This document shows, piece by piece, positions 1 through 9,265 of a DNA stretch of 33,603 nucleotides (position 1 is the stretch's first letter; each line of letters opens with the position of its first letter). Origin of the DNA: Gammaproteobacteria bacterium. GTDB lineage: Bacteria; Pseudomonadota; Gammaproteobacteria; Poriferisulfidales; Oxydemutatoraceae. The notes under the pieces are model-generated. The model ran no database searches and was not told where the DNA came from. It worked only from the letters and a program-made list of their open reading frames with translations. A program made the position numbers and the translations under genes. The stretch lies in NCBI GenBank assembly GCA_028817225.1, contig JAPPQC010000043.1, forward strand, positions 1 through 33,603, in the 5' to 3' direction.

Positions 1-55
1 TCGCGAGGGCGGCCACACGGTGGGCGCCGGCGTCGTGACGAAGGTCGTCAAATAA
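1..55 (+). CDS. tuf: Elongation factor Tu, C-terminal end (partial)
   Basis: The first bases read, in the frame starting at base 2, REGGHTVGAGVVTKVVK and then TAA. This is the hallmark C-terminus of EF-Tu, the GTPase that delivers aminoacyl-tRNA to the ribosome. Only the last 17 codons are in the window. The gene sits 52 bases upstream of rpsJ, as in many gammaproteobacteria where the str operon runs straight into the S10 operon. I see no clear terminator or promoter in the gap, so read-through from tuf is likely. Confidence 0.93.
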   Translation, partial: REGGHTVGAGVVTKVVK

Positions 56-107
56 CGCCGCGGCGCGGCAACACGGCGAGGCAACGGCAACACGGCGGCA
101 TTGAGAC

Positions 108-431
108 ATGGAACCACAACAAACCAGCCAGAGAATACGGATACGCCTGAAAGCGTTCGATTACCGCCTGCTCGACAAGTCGGTGCACGAGATCATCGAG
201 ACGGCGCGGCGCACCGGCGCCCGCATCAAGGGGCCGATTCCGTTGCCGACCCGCATCGAGCGCTTCACCGTGCTGATTTCGCCGCATGTGGACAAGGACG
301 CGCGCGACCAGTATGAAATCCGCACCCACAAACGCATCATTGACATCCTCGACCCGACCGAAAAAACGGTGGACGCGCTGATGAAACTCGACCTCGCGGC
401 GGGCGTCAATGTGCAGATCAAGTTGAATTGA
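108..431 (+). CDS. rpsJ: 30S ribosomal protein S10
   Basis: A 107-residue protein, close to the family length of about 103. The core starts at [18 protein letters not shown] and contains the conserved [15 protein letters not shown] stretch, which includes the long loop that reaches into the 30S head. S10 also partners NusB in transcription antitermination (family knowledge). It is the first gene of the S10 operon. The N-terminal MEPQQTS is slightly longer than in E. coli, and no other ATG fits better. The stop overlaps the region just before rplC. Confidence 0.97.
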   Translation: MEPQQTSQRIRIRLKAFDYRLLDKSVHEIIETARRTGARIKGPIPLPTRIERFTVLISPHVDKDARDQYEIRTHKRIIDILDPTEKTVDALMKLDLAAGVNVQIKLN

Positions 432-439
432 GGCAGGCG

Positions 440-1081
440 ATGGCGCTCGGATTGATAGGCAAAAAAGTCGGCATGACCCGCGTTTTCTCGGAAGACGGGC
501 GCTCGGTCGCGGTGACGGTCGTGCACGCGCCCGCCAACCGCGTCGCCCAGGTCAAGACCGTCGAGAACGACGGCTACCGCGCGATGCAGCTGACCGCCGG
601 CCAACGCAAGCCGTCGCGGGTGGCGAAGCCGCTGGCCGGGCACCTGAAAAAAGCCGGCGTCGAGGCCGGCGATGTCATCCGCGAGTTCCGCGTCGGCGAG
701 GACGACCTGAAGCAGGTCGGCGACACCATCGGCGTGGACATCTTCGAGGCGGGGCACAAGGTCAGCGTCACCGGCGTCAGCCAGGGCAAGGGTTTCGCCG
801 GCGCCATCAAGCGCCACGGTTTCCGCAGCCAGGACGCCAGCCACGGCAACTCGCTGGCGCACCGCGCGCTGGGCTCGGTCGGCCAGTGCCAGATGCCGGG
901 GCGCGTGTTCAAGGGCAAGAAAATGCCGGGGCAGATGGGCGCCGCGCGCGTGACGACGCGCAACCTGGAAGTGGTGCGCGTGGACAGCGAAAAGGAACTG
1001 CTGCTGATTAAGGGGGCGGTGGCCGGCAGCCGCGGCAACACCGTCGTCGTGCACCGCCGCATGGAAGGGGCCGATGATTGA
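440..1081 (+). CDS. rplC: 50S ribosomal protein L3
   Basis: The protein begins [16 protein letters not shown], the standard L3 N-terminus, and is 213 residues long. It contains the central loop region with [16 protein letters not shown] and [17 protein letters not shown], which approaches the peptidyl-transferase centre. The start at 440 was chosen over an in-frame TTG at 428, because GAGG at 430-433 gives a Shine-Dalgarno at good spacing and the protein then matches the family. The 3' end overlaps rplD by 8 bases, indicating translational coupling. Confidence 0.96.
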   Translation: MALGLIGKKVGMTRVFSEDGRSVAVTVVHAPANRVAQVKTVENDGYRAMQLTAGQRKPSRVAKPLAGHLKKAGVEAGDVIREFRVGEDDLKQVGDTIGVDIFEAGHKVSVTGVSQGKGFAGAIKRHGFRSQDASHGNSLAHRALGSVGQCQMPGRVFKGKKMPGQMGAARVTTRNLEVVRVDSEKELLLIKGAVAGSRGNTVVVHRRMEGADD

Positions 1082-1679
1082 ACTGCGGCTGGACGGCGGC
1101 GGCTCGATGAAGGTCGCCGAAGGCGTGTTTGACAGCGACTACAACGAGGCGCTGGTGCACCAGGCGGTCGTCGCGTTCCTGGCCGGCGCGCGCAGCGGCA
1201 CGCGCGCGCAGAAAAGCCGCTCGGATGTCGCCGGCGGCGGGCGCAAGCCGTGGCGCCAGAAGGGAACCGGCAACGCCCGCGCCGGCAGCAACCGCAGCCC
1301 GCTGTGGCGCGGCGGCGGACGCGCCTTCGCCGCGCGCCCGCGCAACTTCGCCAAAAAGGTCAACCGCAAGATGTACCGCGGCGCGCTGCGCTCGCTGCTG
1401 TCGGAACTGTACCGCCGCGGCTGTTTGCACATCGTCGAGGAACTGACCGTGGCCGAGCCGAAGACCAGGCTGCTGGCCGGCAAACTGCGTGACTACGACT
1501 TTGAATCGGTGCTGATTGTGACGCCCGAACCCGACGAAAACCTCGTGCTCGCCGCCAACAACCTGCCGGGCGTCGGCGTGCTGCCCGCGACCCGCCTCGA
1601 CCCGGTCAACCTGCTGCGCTTCGGCCATGTGCTGGCGGCGCGCGGCGCCGTCGAGAAAATCCAGGAGTGGCTGGCATGA
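1074..1679 (+). CDS. rplD: 50S ribosomal protein L4
   Basis: A 201-residue protein, the same length as E. coli L4. It has [27 protein letters not shown] and the exit-tunnel loop with [18 protein letters not shown] (about residues 43-62). In E. coli, L4 represses its own S10 operon through the mRNA leader. No counterpart of that leader is obvious upstream of rpsJ here, so autoregulation cannot be claimed. The start ATG lies inside the end of rplC, and the stop is an ATGA overlap with rplW. Confidence 0.96.
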   Translation: MIELRLDGGGSMKVAEGVFDSDYNEALVHQAVVAFLAGARSGTRAQKSRSDVAGGGRKPWRQKGTGNARAGSNRSPLWRGGGRAFAARPRNFAKKVNRKMYRGALRSLLSELYRRGCLHIVEELTVAEPKTRLLAGKLRDYDFESVLIVTPEPDENLVLAANNLPGVGVLPATRLDPVNLLRFGHVLAARGAVEKIQEWLA

Positions 1680-1981
1680 AAGTGACGCTGCCGACCGAGA
1701 AGGCGCGCAAGGTCATCGTGGCGCCGCATGTCTCGGAGAAATCCACCAACGCGATGGTCGCCAACCAGCATGTGTTCCGGGTGCTGCCGGGCGCGACCCG
1801 CAACGAGGTGCGCCGGGCCGTCGAGACCTGCTTCGATGTCAAGGTCAAAAAGGTCAACCTGCTGAATGTCAAGGGCAAGCGCAAGGGCGCCGGGCGCCGC
1901 CGCGGACGCCGCGTCAACTGGAAGAAGGCCTATGTCGCGCTGCAACCCGGCTACAGCATCAACCTGACCGGTTCGGACTGA
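1676..1981 (+). CDS. rplW: 50S ribosomal protein L23
   Basis: About 101 residues with the L23 signature [15 protein letters not shown] near the N-terminus. The basic hairpin around [20 protein letters not shown] follows. L23 sits at the tunnel exit and is the docking site for trigger factor and SRP (family knowledge). The ATG at 1676 forms an ATGA overlap with the rplD stop and has CAGGAG at 1662-1667 as its ribosome-binding site. An in-frame GTG at 1667 would add only three residues and is less likely. Confidence 0.95.
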   Translation: MKVTLPTEKARKVIVAPHVSEKSTNAMVANQHVFRVLPGATRNEVRRAVETCFDVKVKKVNLLNVKGKRKGAGRRRGRRVNWKKAYVALQPGYSINLTGSD

Positions 1982-1992
1982 GGCGTGCGAAG

Positions 1993-2817
<825 letters not shown>

Positions 2818-2834
2818 CAGGATGACGCAAAAAC

Positions 2835-3116
2835 ATGGCCCGTTCACTCAATAAAGGTCCGTTTGTTGACGACCACCTGATGAAGAAAGTGCTGAAAGCG
2901 CTGGAATCAAGGGACAAGAAGCCGATCAAGACCTGGTCGCGGCGCTCGATGGTCGTGCCCGACATGGTCGGGCTGACAATCGCCGTGCACAACGGGCGCA
3001 ACCACATGCCGATTCACATCAACGAGCAGATGGTCGGGCACAAACTGGGCGAATTCGCGCCGACGCGCACCTTCAAACAGCATTCCGGCGACCGCAAGGT
3101 CAAGGGCGCGGCCTGA
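2835..3116 (+). CDS. rpsS: 30S ribosomal protein S19
   Basis: A 93-residue protein starting [19 protein letters not shown], with the C-terminal [20 protein letters not shown] that defines S19. It forms a head complex with S13 and contacts A-site tRNA and 16S rRNA. The S10-operon order L2-S19-L22 is conserved. The gap to rplV is only 3 bases. Confidence 0.97.
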   Translation: MARSLNKGPFVDDHLMKKVLKALESRDKKPIKTWSRRSMVVPDMVGLTIAVHNGRNHMPIHINEQMVGHKLGEFAPTRTFKQHSGDRKVKGAA

Positions 3117-3119
3117 GCG

Positions 3120-3461
3120 GTGGCGGTGATGGAAGTTTCCGCCAGATTGAGGGCCTGCCGCGTGTCGGCGCGCAAGTGCCGCCTCGTCGTGGACCGCGTC
3201 CGCGGGCTGGCCGTCGGCGACGCGCTTGAACTGCTGCGCTTCGGCAGGACGCGCCCGGCGTTTTATGTGCTGAAGGTGCTGGAGTCGGCCATCGCCAACG
3301 CCGAGAACAACGAGGGCGCCGACATTGACGAACTCAAAATCAAACGCATCACCGTGGACGAAGGCCCGGTGATGAAGCGTTTCCGCCCGCGCGCGAAGGG
3401 CCGCGCCTCGGCCATCATCAAGCGCACCAGCCACATCGGCCTGGTGCTGAGCGACGCCTGA
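3120..3461 (+). CDS. rplV: 50S ribosomal protein L22
   Basis: About 110-113 residues, with [15 protein letters not shown] near the N-terminus. The C-terminal beta hairpin region [22 protein letters not shown] lines the exit tunnel and carries the usual macrolide-related loop (family knowledge). A GTG at 3120 and an ATG at 3129 are both possible starts. The GTG lies just after the rpsS stop, while the ATG gives MEVSARLR, closer to typical L22. I give the longer form and treat the start as unresolved. Confidence 0.94.
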   Translation: MAVMEVSARLRACRVSARKCRLVVDRVRGLAVGDALELLRFGRTRPAFYVLKVLESAIANAENNEGADIDELKIKRITVDEGPVMKRFRPRAKGRASAIIKRTSHIGLVLSDA

Positions 3462-3468
3462 GGACGGC

Positions 3469-4194
3469 ATGGGCCAGAAAGTTCATCCGACGGGTTTCCG
3501 GCTGGGCATCGTAACCGACTGGTCGTCGCGCTGGCTCGCCGAACGCGGCGACTACGCGAGGATACTCCACAGCGACCTCGAGATACGCGAATACCTGCAA
3601 CGCAAACTGGCGCACGCCTCGGTCAGCCACATCCAGATCGAGCGCCCCGCCGGCGCCGCGCGCATCATCATCCACACCGCGCGCCCCGGCATCGTCATCG
3701 GCAAGAAGGGCGAGGACATCGAGGCGCTGCGGCGCGAGATTGCGCGGCGCATGGAACTGGCGCTCGGCAGCGTGCAGTTGAACATCGAGGAAATCCGCAA
3801 GCCGGAGATGGACGCGGCGCTGGTCGCCGAAAGCGTCGCCCGCCAACTGGAGCGGCGCATCATGTTCCGGCGCGCGATGAAGCGCGCGGTGCAAAACGCG
3901 ATGCGCCTCGGCGCGCAGGGCATCAAGATCGCGGTCGCCGGGCGCCTCAACGGCGCCGAGATTGCGCGTTCCGAGTGGTACCACGAGGGCCGCGTTCCGC
4001 TGCACACGCTGTCGGCGCGCATTGACTACGGCTTCACCGAGGCGCGCACGACCTACGGCATCATCGGCGTCAAGGTCTGGATTTACGGCGGCGACGCGGC
4101 GCCGATTGACGGCGCCGCCGCCAAACCGGCGCGCCCGGCGAAACCGCCGCGCCCGCCGCGCCCGCCGCGCCCGGCAAAACCGGCGGCGGCCTGA
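3469..4194 (+). CDS. rpsC: 30S ribosomal protein S3 with Pro/Ala/Arg C-terminal tail
   Basis: A 241-residue protein beginning [13 protein letters not shown]. It has a KH-type domain with the loop [10 protein letters not shown] (about residues 75-84) and the S3 C-terminal domain ending near [11 protein letters not shown]3 shapes the mRNA entry pore and takes part in mRNA unwinding (family knowledge). After the conserved end there are about 30 residues built from repeated [17 protein letters not shown] units, encoded by GC-rich cgcccg repeats at about 4125-4190. S3 tails vary between species, and this one is basic and probably disordered. Confidence 0.96.
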   Translation: MGQKVHPTGFRLGIVTDWSSRWLAERGDYARILHSDLEIREYLQRKLAHASVSHIQIERPAGAARIIIHTARPGIVIGKKGEDIEALRREIARRMELALGSVQLNIEEIRKPEMDAALVAESVARQLERRIMFRRAMKRAVQNAMRLGAQGIKIAVAGRLNGAEIARSEWYHEGRVPLHTLSARIDYGFTEARTTYGIIGVKVWIYGGDAAPIDGAAAKPARPAKPPRPPRPPRPAKPAAA

Positions 4195-4209
4195 GGACGG
4201 GAGACGACG

Positions 4210-4623
4210 ATGCTGCAACCGAAAAAAACCCGCTACCGCAAACAGCACAAGGGCCGCAACCGCGGCCTCGCCGTCAACGGCAACAAGGTCAGTTTCGGCG
4301 AGTACGCGATGAAGGCGACGACGCGCGGGCGCATCACCGCGCGCCAGATCGAGGCCGCGCGCCGCGCGATGACCCGCTATGTCAAGCGCGGCGGCAAGAT
4401 ATGGATTCGCATCTTCCCGGACAAGCCGATTACCAAGAAGCCGCTGGAGGTGCGCCAGGGCAAGGGCAAGGGCAATGTTGAGTACTGGGTCGCGCCGGTG
4501 CAGCCCGGCAAGGTGCTGTATGAAATCGAGGGCGTCAGCGAGGAGGTCGCGCGCGCGGCGTTCCGGCTGGCCGGCGCCAAACTGTCGGTCAAGACGGCGT
4601 TCGTCGCCAGAGGAATGATGTGA
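4210..4623 (+). CDS. rplP: 50S ribosomal protein L16
   Basis: The 137-residue protein is the standard length. It starts [17 protein letters not shown] and has the conserved [18 protein letters not shown] segment, followed by MGKGKG-type basic residues (here [14 protein letters not shown]). L16 helps position tRNA in the A and P sites near the peptidyl-transferase centre. A GGGAG ribosome-binding site lies just upstream. The stop TGA at 4621-4623 overlaps the ATG of rpmC. Confidence 0.97.
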   Translation: MLQPKKTRYRKQHKGRNRGLAVNGNKVSFGEYAMKATTRGRITARQIEAARRAMTRYVKRGGKIWIRIFPDKPITKKPLEVRQGKGKGNVEYWVAPVQPGKVLYEIEGVSEEVARAAFRLAGAKLSVKTAFVARGMM

Positions 4624-4826
4624 TGAAGGCGAAGGAACTCAGGGACAAGGACGAAGAGGCGTTGCACCGCGAATTGCAGGAATTGACCGAGGCGCGCTTC
4701 AAACTCGGCCTGCAGGGCAAGAGCCAGCAGACCAGAAACCCGCACCGTTTCCGCACGCTGCGGCGCGACATCGCGCGCATCAAGACCGTGCTGAGAGAGC
4801 GCATGACCGGAGAGGCGGCGTCGTGA
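4623..4826 (+). CDS. rpmC: 50S ribosomal protein L29
   Basis: A 67-residue protein, [17 protein letters not shown] at the N-terminus and ending in a region like [14 protein letters not shown], typical of the two-helix L29 fold at the tunnel exit near L23. The ATG at 4623 overlaps the rplP stop by one base. An in-frame GTG three bases earlier is possible but unneeded. The stop TGA at 4824-4826 is embedded in the GTG start of rpsQ (GTGA overlap). Confidence 0.95.
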   Translation: MKAKELRDKDEEALHRELQELTEARFKLGLQGKSQQTRNPHRFRTLRRDIARIKTVLRERMTGEAAS

Positions 4827-5242
4827 GCACGCAGGAAGGCAACTTGCAGGAAGGCGGCGTGCGCGAAAGCAGCGCGGGCGAAGGCAACATGCGCGAAAGC
4901 AACGCGGGCGAAGGCGGCGTGGAAGGCGGCGTGCGTGAAAGCAACGCGGGCGAAGGCAACATGGAAAACAACGCGCCCAAAGGCGAACAGCGCACGCTGA
5001 CCGGCAGCGTCGTCAGCGACCGCATGGACAAGACCGTCACGGTGCTGGTGCGGCGCCGCTTCCCGCACCCGGTGTACGGCAAATACATCACCCGCAGTTC
5101 CAAACTCAAGGCGCACGACGAGGACAACGAGGGCCGCATCGGCGACATCGTAACCGTCGCCTCGTGCCGGCCGCTGTCGAAATTCAAATCGTGGCGCCTC
5201 GTCGAGGTCGTCAAGAGGGCGCCGCAGGGCGGGCCGTCATGA
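4823..5242 (+). CDS. rpsQ: 30S ribosomal protein S17 with repeat-built N-terminal extension
   Basis: Residues about 55-135 are S17: [20 protein letters not shown], then [19 protein letters not shown] and a C-terminal [15 protein letters not shown]17 is a primary 16S rRNA binder, normally about 85 residues, while this frame gives 139. The extra 46 N-terminal residues are acidic and built from units like [10 protein letters not shown]. The GTG at 4823 was chosen because it overlaps the rpmC stop (GTGA) and has GGAGAGG about 8 bases upstream. The alternative ATG at 4961 (Met47) would give a normal 93-residue S17 but leave a 134-base gap unlike anything else in this operon. Proteomics is needed to settle the start. 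Confidence 0.93.
   Translation: MSTQEGNLQEGGVRESSAGEGNMRESNAGEGGVEGGVRESNAGEGNMENNAPKGEQRTLTGSVVSDRMDKTVTVLVRRRFPHPVYGKYITRSSKLKAHDEDNEGRIGDIVTVASCRPLSKFKSWRLVEVVKRAPQGGPS
4850..4963 (+). repeat. 30-nt in-frame tandem repeats in 5' part of rpsQ
   Basis: Units of 30 bases begin with gaaggcggcgtg or gaaggcaacatg and continue cgcgaaagcaacgcgggc. They start at 4850, 4880 and 4922, with an extra 12-base gaaggcggcgtg copy at 4910-4921 and a partial unit at 4952. All lengths are multiples of 3, so the S17 frame stays open. Near-identity of the copies suggests recent slippage or unequal exchange. Confidence 0.9.
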
Positions 5243-5607
5243 TCCAGATGCAGACACTGCTGAATGTGGCCGACAACAGCGGCGCCCGCAAACTCCAGTG
5301 CATCAAGGTGCTGGGCGGGTCGCGCCGCCGCTACGCCAACATCGGCGACATCATCAAGGTCAGCGTCAAGGACGCCATCCCGCGCAGCCAGGTCCGCAAG
5401 GGCGAGGTGTACAACGCCGTCGTGGTGCGCTCGTGCAAGGGCGTGCGCCGCGGCGACGGCTCGCTGATTCGCTTCGACAACAACGCCGCGGTGCTGCTGA
5501 ACACCCAGTTGCAGGTCATCGGCACCCGCATCTTCGGCCCGGTGACGCGCGAGTTGCGCACCGGGCGCTTCATGAAAATCATCTCGCTGGCGCCGGAGGT
5601 TCTGTGA
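5239..5607 (+). CDS. rplN: 50S ribosomal protein L14
   Basis: A 122-residue protein, the family length. It starts [27 protein letters not shown] and has the signature [27 protein letters not shown] in two pieces, ending [19 protein letters not shown]14 forms part of the 30S-binding face (bridge B8). The start is an ATGA overlap with the rpsQ stop, and the stop overlaps the rplX ATG in the same way. Confidence 0.97.
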   Translation: MIQMQTLLNVADNSGARKLQCIKVLGGSRRRYANIGDIIKVSVKDAIPRSQVRKGEVYNAVVVRSCKGVRRGDGSLIRFDNNAAVLLNTQLQVIGTRIFGPVTRELRTGRFMKIISLAPEVL

Positions 5608-5924
5608 TGAACAGGATACGCAAGGGCGACGAGGTCGTCGTCATCGCCGGGCGCGACAAGGGGCGCCGTGGCAGGGTGCTGCGGGTGTCGCCGGCGGACG
5701 GCAAGGTGCTGGTCGAGAACATCAACATCGTCAAGAAGACGGTGCGCCCCAACCCGAACACCGGCGAGGCCGGCGGCATCGTCGAGCAGGAGCGCCTGCT
5801 CGACGCCTCCAATGTGATGCTGTTCAACCCCGAGACCGGCAGGGGCGGGCGCGTCGGTTTCAGGGCCGGCGACGACGGGCGCAAGACGCGCTATTTCAAG
5901 TCCGGCGGCAAGGAGGTTGCCTGA
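5607..5924 (+). CDS. rplX: 50S ribosomal protein L24
   Basis: A 105-residue protein with an N-terminal KOW motif, [20 protein letters not shown], followed by [19 protein letters not shown]24 is one of the two assembly-initiator proteins of the 50S subunit. The ATG at 5607 overlaps the rplN stop by one base. The frame is also open upstream, but the family match begins here. Confidence 0.96.
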   Translation: MNRIRKGDEVVVIAGRDKGRRGRVLRVSPADGKVLVENINIVKKTVRPNPNTGEAGGIVEQERLLDASNVMLFNPETGRGGRVGFRAGDDGRKTRYFKSGGKEVA

Positions 5925-5925
5925 C

Positions 5926-6468
5926 ATGGAAACACAACTGGAAAAAACCTGGAAAAAGGAGACCGCCGCGCGCCTGATGAAGCAACTGGGCCACGCCAAC
6001 CCGATGCAGACGCCGCGCCTCGTCAAGATCACGCTGAACATGGGCCTCGGCATGGCGGCGCGCGAGCGCGCCGTGCTGGCCGCGGCGATGAAGGAACTGG
6101 CGCTGATTTCGGGGCAGCAGCCGTCGGTCACGCGCGCGCGCAAGTCCATCGCCGGCTTCGGCATCCGCGACGGCTGGCCAATCGGCTGCCGCGTCACGCT
6201 GCGCCGCGCCAGGATGTACGGTTTCTTCGAGCGCCTCGTCAACATCGCGATTCCGCGCATCCGCGACTTTCGCGGCCTCAGCCGCAAGTCCTTTGATGGG
6301 CGCGGCAACCTGACCATCGGCGTCCGCGAGCAGATTGTGTTCCCGGAGATAGACTACGACAAGGTGGACCAGTTGCGCGGGCTGGACATCGCCATCACCA
6401 CCAGCACCGCGTCCGACGAGGAAGCCGGCCATTTGCTGGCGGCAATGAACTTTCCGTTCAGGGACTGA
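5926..6468 (+). CDS. rplE: 50S ribosomal protein L5
   Basis: A 180-residue protein, the family length. It contains [10 protein letters not shown] near residue 30, then [22 protein letters not shown] and [22 protein letters not shown]5 binds 5S rRNA and contacts P-site tRNA and S13. The ATG at 5926 is preceded by AAGGAGG at 5910-5916. The slightly earlier TTG at 5917 would place the start too close to that site. Confidence 0.97.
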   Translation: METQLEKTWKKETAARLMKQLGHANPMQTPRLVKITLNMGLGMAARERAVLAAAMKELALISGQQPSVTRARKSIAGFGIRDGWPIGCRVTLRRARMYGFFERLVNIAIPRIRDFRGLSRKSFDGRGNLTIGVREQIVFPEIDYDKVDQLRGLDIAITTSTASDEEAGHLLAAMNFPFRD

Positions 6469-6472
6469 AGAC

Positions 6473-6778
6473 ATGGCAAAAGCCTGCATGATTGAAAGAG
6501 AAAAGAAGCGGCGCAAGACCGTCGCCCGGCTGCGCCGCAAGCGCCTCGCGCTGAAGGCCGCGCTGAAAAACCCCGCCGCCGATTACGACGAGCGGATGCG
6601 CGTCATCGCGCAACTGCAAAAGCTGCCGCGCAACGCCAGCCCGTGCCGCCTGCGAAACCGCTGCCATGTAACCGGCAGGCCCAAGGGTTATTACCGCAAG
6701 TTCGGCCTTGGCCGCAACAAACTCCGCGAATACGCGATGCTGGGCTACATCCCCGGCCTCGTCAAATCCAGTTGGTGA
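6473..6778 (+). CDS. rpsN: 30S ribosomal protein S14 (zinc-independent form)
   Basis: A 101-residue protein, matching the long S14 form. The C-terminal part [24 protein letters not shown] and then IPGLVKSSW is diagnostic. The two CxxC pairs of the short zinc form are not present as a zinc knuckle. S14 completes the 30S head. The gap to rplE is 4 bases, and the order L5-S14-S8-L6 is the standard spc order. Confidence 0.96.
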   Translation: MAKACMIEREKKRRKTVARLRRKRLALKAALKNPAADYDERMRVIAQLQKLPRNASPCRLRNRCHVTGRPKGYYRKFGLGRNKLREYAMLGYIPGLVKSSW

Positions 6779-6788
6779 GGGCGGGCGA

Positions 6789-7187
6789 ATGAGCATGAGC
6801 GATCCGGTGGCGGACATGCTGACGCGCATCCGCAACGCGCAGGGCGCCGGCCTGCCGGCGGTGGAGATGCCGGCCTCGAAGATGAAGGCGGCGATTGCGA
6901 AGACGCTGCGCGAGGAAGGCTACATCGCCGATTACAGCACCGGCGACGGCGACGGCGGCCACCGTCGCCTTAAAATCACGCTGCGCTATTACGAGGGCAA
7001 GCCGGTCATCTCTTCAATACGGCGCGTCAGCAGGCCGGGCCTGCGGGTGTACCGCGGCGTGGACGACCTGCCGGTCGTGCTCGGCGGCGCCGGCACCGTC
7101 ATCATCGCCACCTCCAGGGGCGTCATGAGCGGGCGCCAGGCCAAGGCCGCGCGCCACGGCGGCGAGATCATCTGCGTGGTGGAGTAG
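6789..7187 (+). CDS. rpsH: 30S ribosomal protein S8
   Basis: About 132 residues beginning MSMSDPVADMLTRIRNAQ, as in E. coli (MSMQDPIADMLTRIRNGQ). The C-terminus has GTVIIATSRGVMSGRQAKAA, the S8 signature. In E. coli, S8 binds 16S helix 21 and represses the spc operon by binding rplE mRNA. I did not model that site here. The ATG at 6789 was preferred to the ATG two codons later because of the family N-terminus. Confidence 0.96.
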   Translation: MSMSDPVADMLTRIRNAQGAGLPAVEMPASKMKAAIAKTLREEGYIADYSTGDGDGGHRRLKITLRYYEGKPVISSIRRVSRPGLRVYRGVDDLPVVLGGAGTVIIATSRGVMSGRQAKAARHGGEIICVVE

Positions 7188-7191
7188 GCCG

Positions 7192-7716
7192 GTGTCGAGA
7201 ATCGCGAAAAAACCGGTGGCCATTCCCGACGGCGTCCAGGTCGCCATCGAGGGCCGCACTGTCCGCGCCAGCGGGCCGAAGGGCGAGGGCAGCGTCGCCG
7301 TCCACGACCTCGTCTCGTTCGAGCGCAACGGCGACTGCATCGAGTTCGGCGCCGCCGCCGGCGGCATGGCGATGGCCGGCACGATGCGCTCGCTCGTCGG
7401 CAACCTGATGACCGGCGTCAGCGAGGGTTTCCGGCGCAAACTGGAATTGCAGGGCGTCGGCTACCGCGCGCAGATGCAGGGCGGGCGCCTCAACCTGCAA
7501 CTGGGCTATTCGCACCCGGTCGAGTACGCGTTTGACGACAGCGTGACCATCCAGACCCCGAGCCAGACGGAAATCGTCGTCGAGGGCGTGGACAAGCAGA
7601 AAGTCGGGCAGGTCGCCGCCGAGATTCGCGCGCTGAGGGCGCCCGAACCGTACAAGGGCAAGGGCGTGCGCTATGCCGGCGAGCAGGTCCGCCGCAAGGA
7701 AGCGAAGAAGAAATAA
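7192..7716 (+). CDS. rplF: 50S ribosomal protein L6
   Basis: A 174-residue protein starting with GTG: MSRIAKKPVAIPDGVQV. The second repeat carries KLELQGVGYRAQMQGGRLNLQLGYSHPV. The C-terminal signature PEPYKGKGVRYAGEQVRRKE closes the protein. L6 lies near the factor-binding stalk and is essential for late 50S assembly. It starts 4 bases after the rpsH stop. Confidence 0.97.
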   Translation: MSRIAKKPVAIPDGVQVAIEGRTVRASGPKGEGSVAVHDLVSFERNGDCIEFGAAAGGMAMAGTMRSLVGNLMTGVSEGFRRKLELQGVGYRAQMQGGRLNLQLGYSHPVEYAFDDSVTIQTPSQTEIVVEGVDKQKVGQVAAEIRALRAPEPYKGKGVRYAGEQVRRKEAKKK

Positions 7717-7737
7717 CACGCCGGCGAAAGGAACACG

Positions 7738-8085
7738 ATGATGAACAAGAAGACCGCCCGGTTGAGGCGCACGCGCAAGACCAGGAACCGCATCCGCCGC
7801 TGCGGCGCCCACCGGCTGTGCGTGCACCGCACGCCGCGCCACCTGTACGCGCAGATCATCGCGCCGGACGGCGCCGACACGCTGGCGTGCGCGTCCACGC
7901 TTGAGCGCGGCCTGGCCGGCGACGGCGGGCGCAAAGACGCCGCCGGGCGCATCGGCGCGGCCATCGCCGAACGCGCGCTGAAGAAGGGAATCCGCGAAGT
8001 GGCCTTCGACCGCTCCGGCTTCAGTTACCACGGGCGCATCAAACTGCTGGCCGAGGCCGCGCGCGCCGGCGGGCTGCAATTCTGA
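7738..8085 (+). CDS. rplR: 50S ribosomal protein L18
   Basis: 115 residues with [33 protein letters not shown] and the closing [20 protein letters not shown]. The Arg-rich N-terminus binds 5S rRNA. Two adjacent ATG codons (7738 and 7741) follow an AAGGA site at about 7727-7731, and either could be used. The order L6-L18-S5-L30-L15-SecY is standard. Confidence 0.96.
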   Translation: MMNKKTARLRRTRKTRNRIRRCGAHRLCVHRTPRHLYAQIIAPDGADTLACASTLERGLAGDGGRKDAAGRIGAAIAERALKKGIREVAFDRSGFSYHGRIKLLAEAARAGGLQF

Positions 8086-8103
8086 ACAAGGGAAAGGAGA
8101 ACG

Positions 8104-8625
8104 ATGTCCAACGTTGAAAAAGCGGAATTGACCGACGGCCTGCTCGAGAAACTGGTCGCCATCAACCGCGTCGCCAAGGTCGTCAAGGGCGGGCGCCAGT
8201 TCGGCTTCACCGCGCTGACCGTTGTCGGCGACGGCAACGGCAAGGCCGGCATCGGCTACGGCAAGGCGCGCGAGGTGCCGGTCGCAATCCAGAAGGCGAT
8301 GGAGGCCGCGCGCAAGCGGATGGTCGAGGTGCCGCTCAACAACGGCACGCTGTTCTACCCGCTGATTGGCAGGCACGGCGCCTCCCGCGTGTACATGTCG
8401 CCGGCCTCCGAGGGCACCGGCATCATCGCCGGCGGCCCGATGCGGGCGGTGTTCGAGGTGCTCGGCGTGCACAATGTGCTGGCCAAGTGCCTCGGTTCGA
8501 GAAACCCGATCAACATGGTCAACGCGACCTTTGAGGGCCTGCAAAAGATGCAGTCGCCGCGGCAGATTGCCGCGCGCCGCGGCAAGAGCGTCGAGGAGAT
8601 TACGCAATGGCGTCCGGACACCTGA
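8104..8625 (+). CDS. rpsE: 30S ribosomal protein S5
   Basis: 173 residues: a dsRBD-like N-terminal half with [20 protein letters not shown] and the fidelity-related loop, then the C-terminal domain with [21 protein letters not shown]5 sits at the mRNA entry and at the S4/S5 interface that governs accuracy. A GGAGA site lies just before the ATG. The 3' end overlaps rpmD by 19 bases. The S-N-V-E codons at 8108-8119 contain one of only two ACGT tetramers I found in the window. Confidence 0.97.
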   Translation: MSNVEKAELTDGLLEKLVAINRVAKVVKGGRQFGFTALTVVGDGNGKAGIGYGKAREVPVAIQKAMEAARKRMVEVPLNNGTLFYPLIGRHGASRVYMSPASEGTGIIAGGPMRAVFEVLGVHNVLAKCLGSRNPINMVNATFEGLQKMQSPRQIAARRGKSVEEITQWRPDT

Positions 8626-8795
8626 AAGTAACGCTGGTCAGGAGTCTGAGCGGGCGCCTTCGCAAGCACAAGGCGTGCGCGCGCGGCCTCGGCCTGCGCC
8701 GCACGCACAGCAGCGCGCGCGTCGCCGACACGCCGGAAAACCGCGGCATGATCGCCAAAATCCCGTACCTGCTGAAGGTCGAAGACGATGCGTGA
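8607..8795 (+). CDS. rpmD: 50S ribosomal protein L30
   Basis: 62 residues: [27 protein letters not shown] and then [25 protein letters not shown], the single-domain L30 pattern. The start is inside the end of rpsE, and the stop overlaps rplO by 8 bases, so all three genes should be translated in a coupled way. Confidence 0.94.
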   Translation: MASGHLKVTLVRSLSGRLRKHKACARGLGLRRTHSSARVADTPENRGMIAKIPYLLKVEDDA

Positions 8796-9261
8796 GCGGC
8801 TGCCCGAAGGCATGCAGCGCGGCCTGCGGCTTGATGAACTGTCGCGCGGCGGCTGGCGCCGCCCGCGCAAGCGCGTCGGGCGCGGCAACGGCTCGGGTCA
8901 CGGCACGACCTGCGGGCGCGGCGTCAAGGGCCAGAAGTCGCGTTCCGGCGGCTACCACAAGGTCGGCTTTGAGGGCGGGCAGATGCCGATACAGCGCCGC
9001 CTGCCGAAAATCGGCTTCCGCAGCGCGAAGAGCCGCCTGAACGCCGAGGTGCGCCTCGGGAGTCTGGACGCGCTCGGCGACATCAAGACCTTCGACCGCG
9101 AGGTCCTGGTCGGCGAAAAACTGGCGCCGCGCGGCGCGAAGCGCATCAAGGTCATCCTGTCGGGCGAGATCAAGCGGCCCGTCGTGCTGCGCGGCCTCGC
9201 CGTGACGGCGAACGCGCGCAAGGCGGTCGAGGCCGCCGGCGGCAAGGTCGAGGAGGAATAG
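8788..9261 (+). CDS. rplO: 50S ribosomal protein L15
   Basis: 157 residues. The Gly/Arg-rich N-terminal extension [28 protein letters not shown] that threads into 23S rRNA is clear, followed by [17 protein letters not shown]. The C-terminal part, ending [12 protein letters not shown], is the globular domain. About 15 residues before RLDELSR are extra compared with E. coli, depending on which start is used. The ATG at 8788 gives the overlap with rpmD seen throughout this operon. Confidence 0.95.
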   Translation: MRERLPEGMQRGLRLDELSRGGWRRPRKRVGRGNGSGHGTTCGRGVKGQKSRSGGYHKVGFEGGQMPIQRRLPKIGFRSAKSRLNAEVRLGSLDALGDIKTFDREVLVGEKLAPRGAKRIKVILSGEIKRPVVLRGLAVTANARKAVEAAGGKVEEE

Positions 9262-9265
9262 GGCG

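Noticed and set aside
56..107. S10 leader (L4 target) upstream of rpsJ
   Set aside because: The gap is only 52 bases, GC-rich with short repeats, too short for the E. coli type leader structure.
161..1054. Long minus-strand frames across the ribosomal block (for example 161-1054, 7168-8607, 9818-10696)
   Set aside because: All lie opposite well-identified ribosomal or sec genes and have biased, low-information composition.
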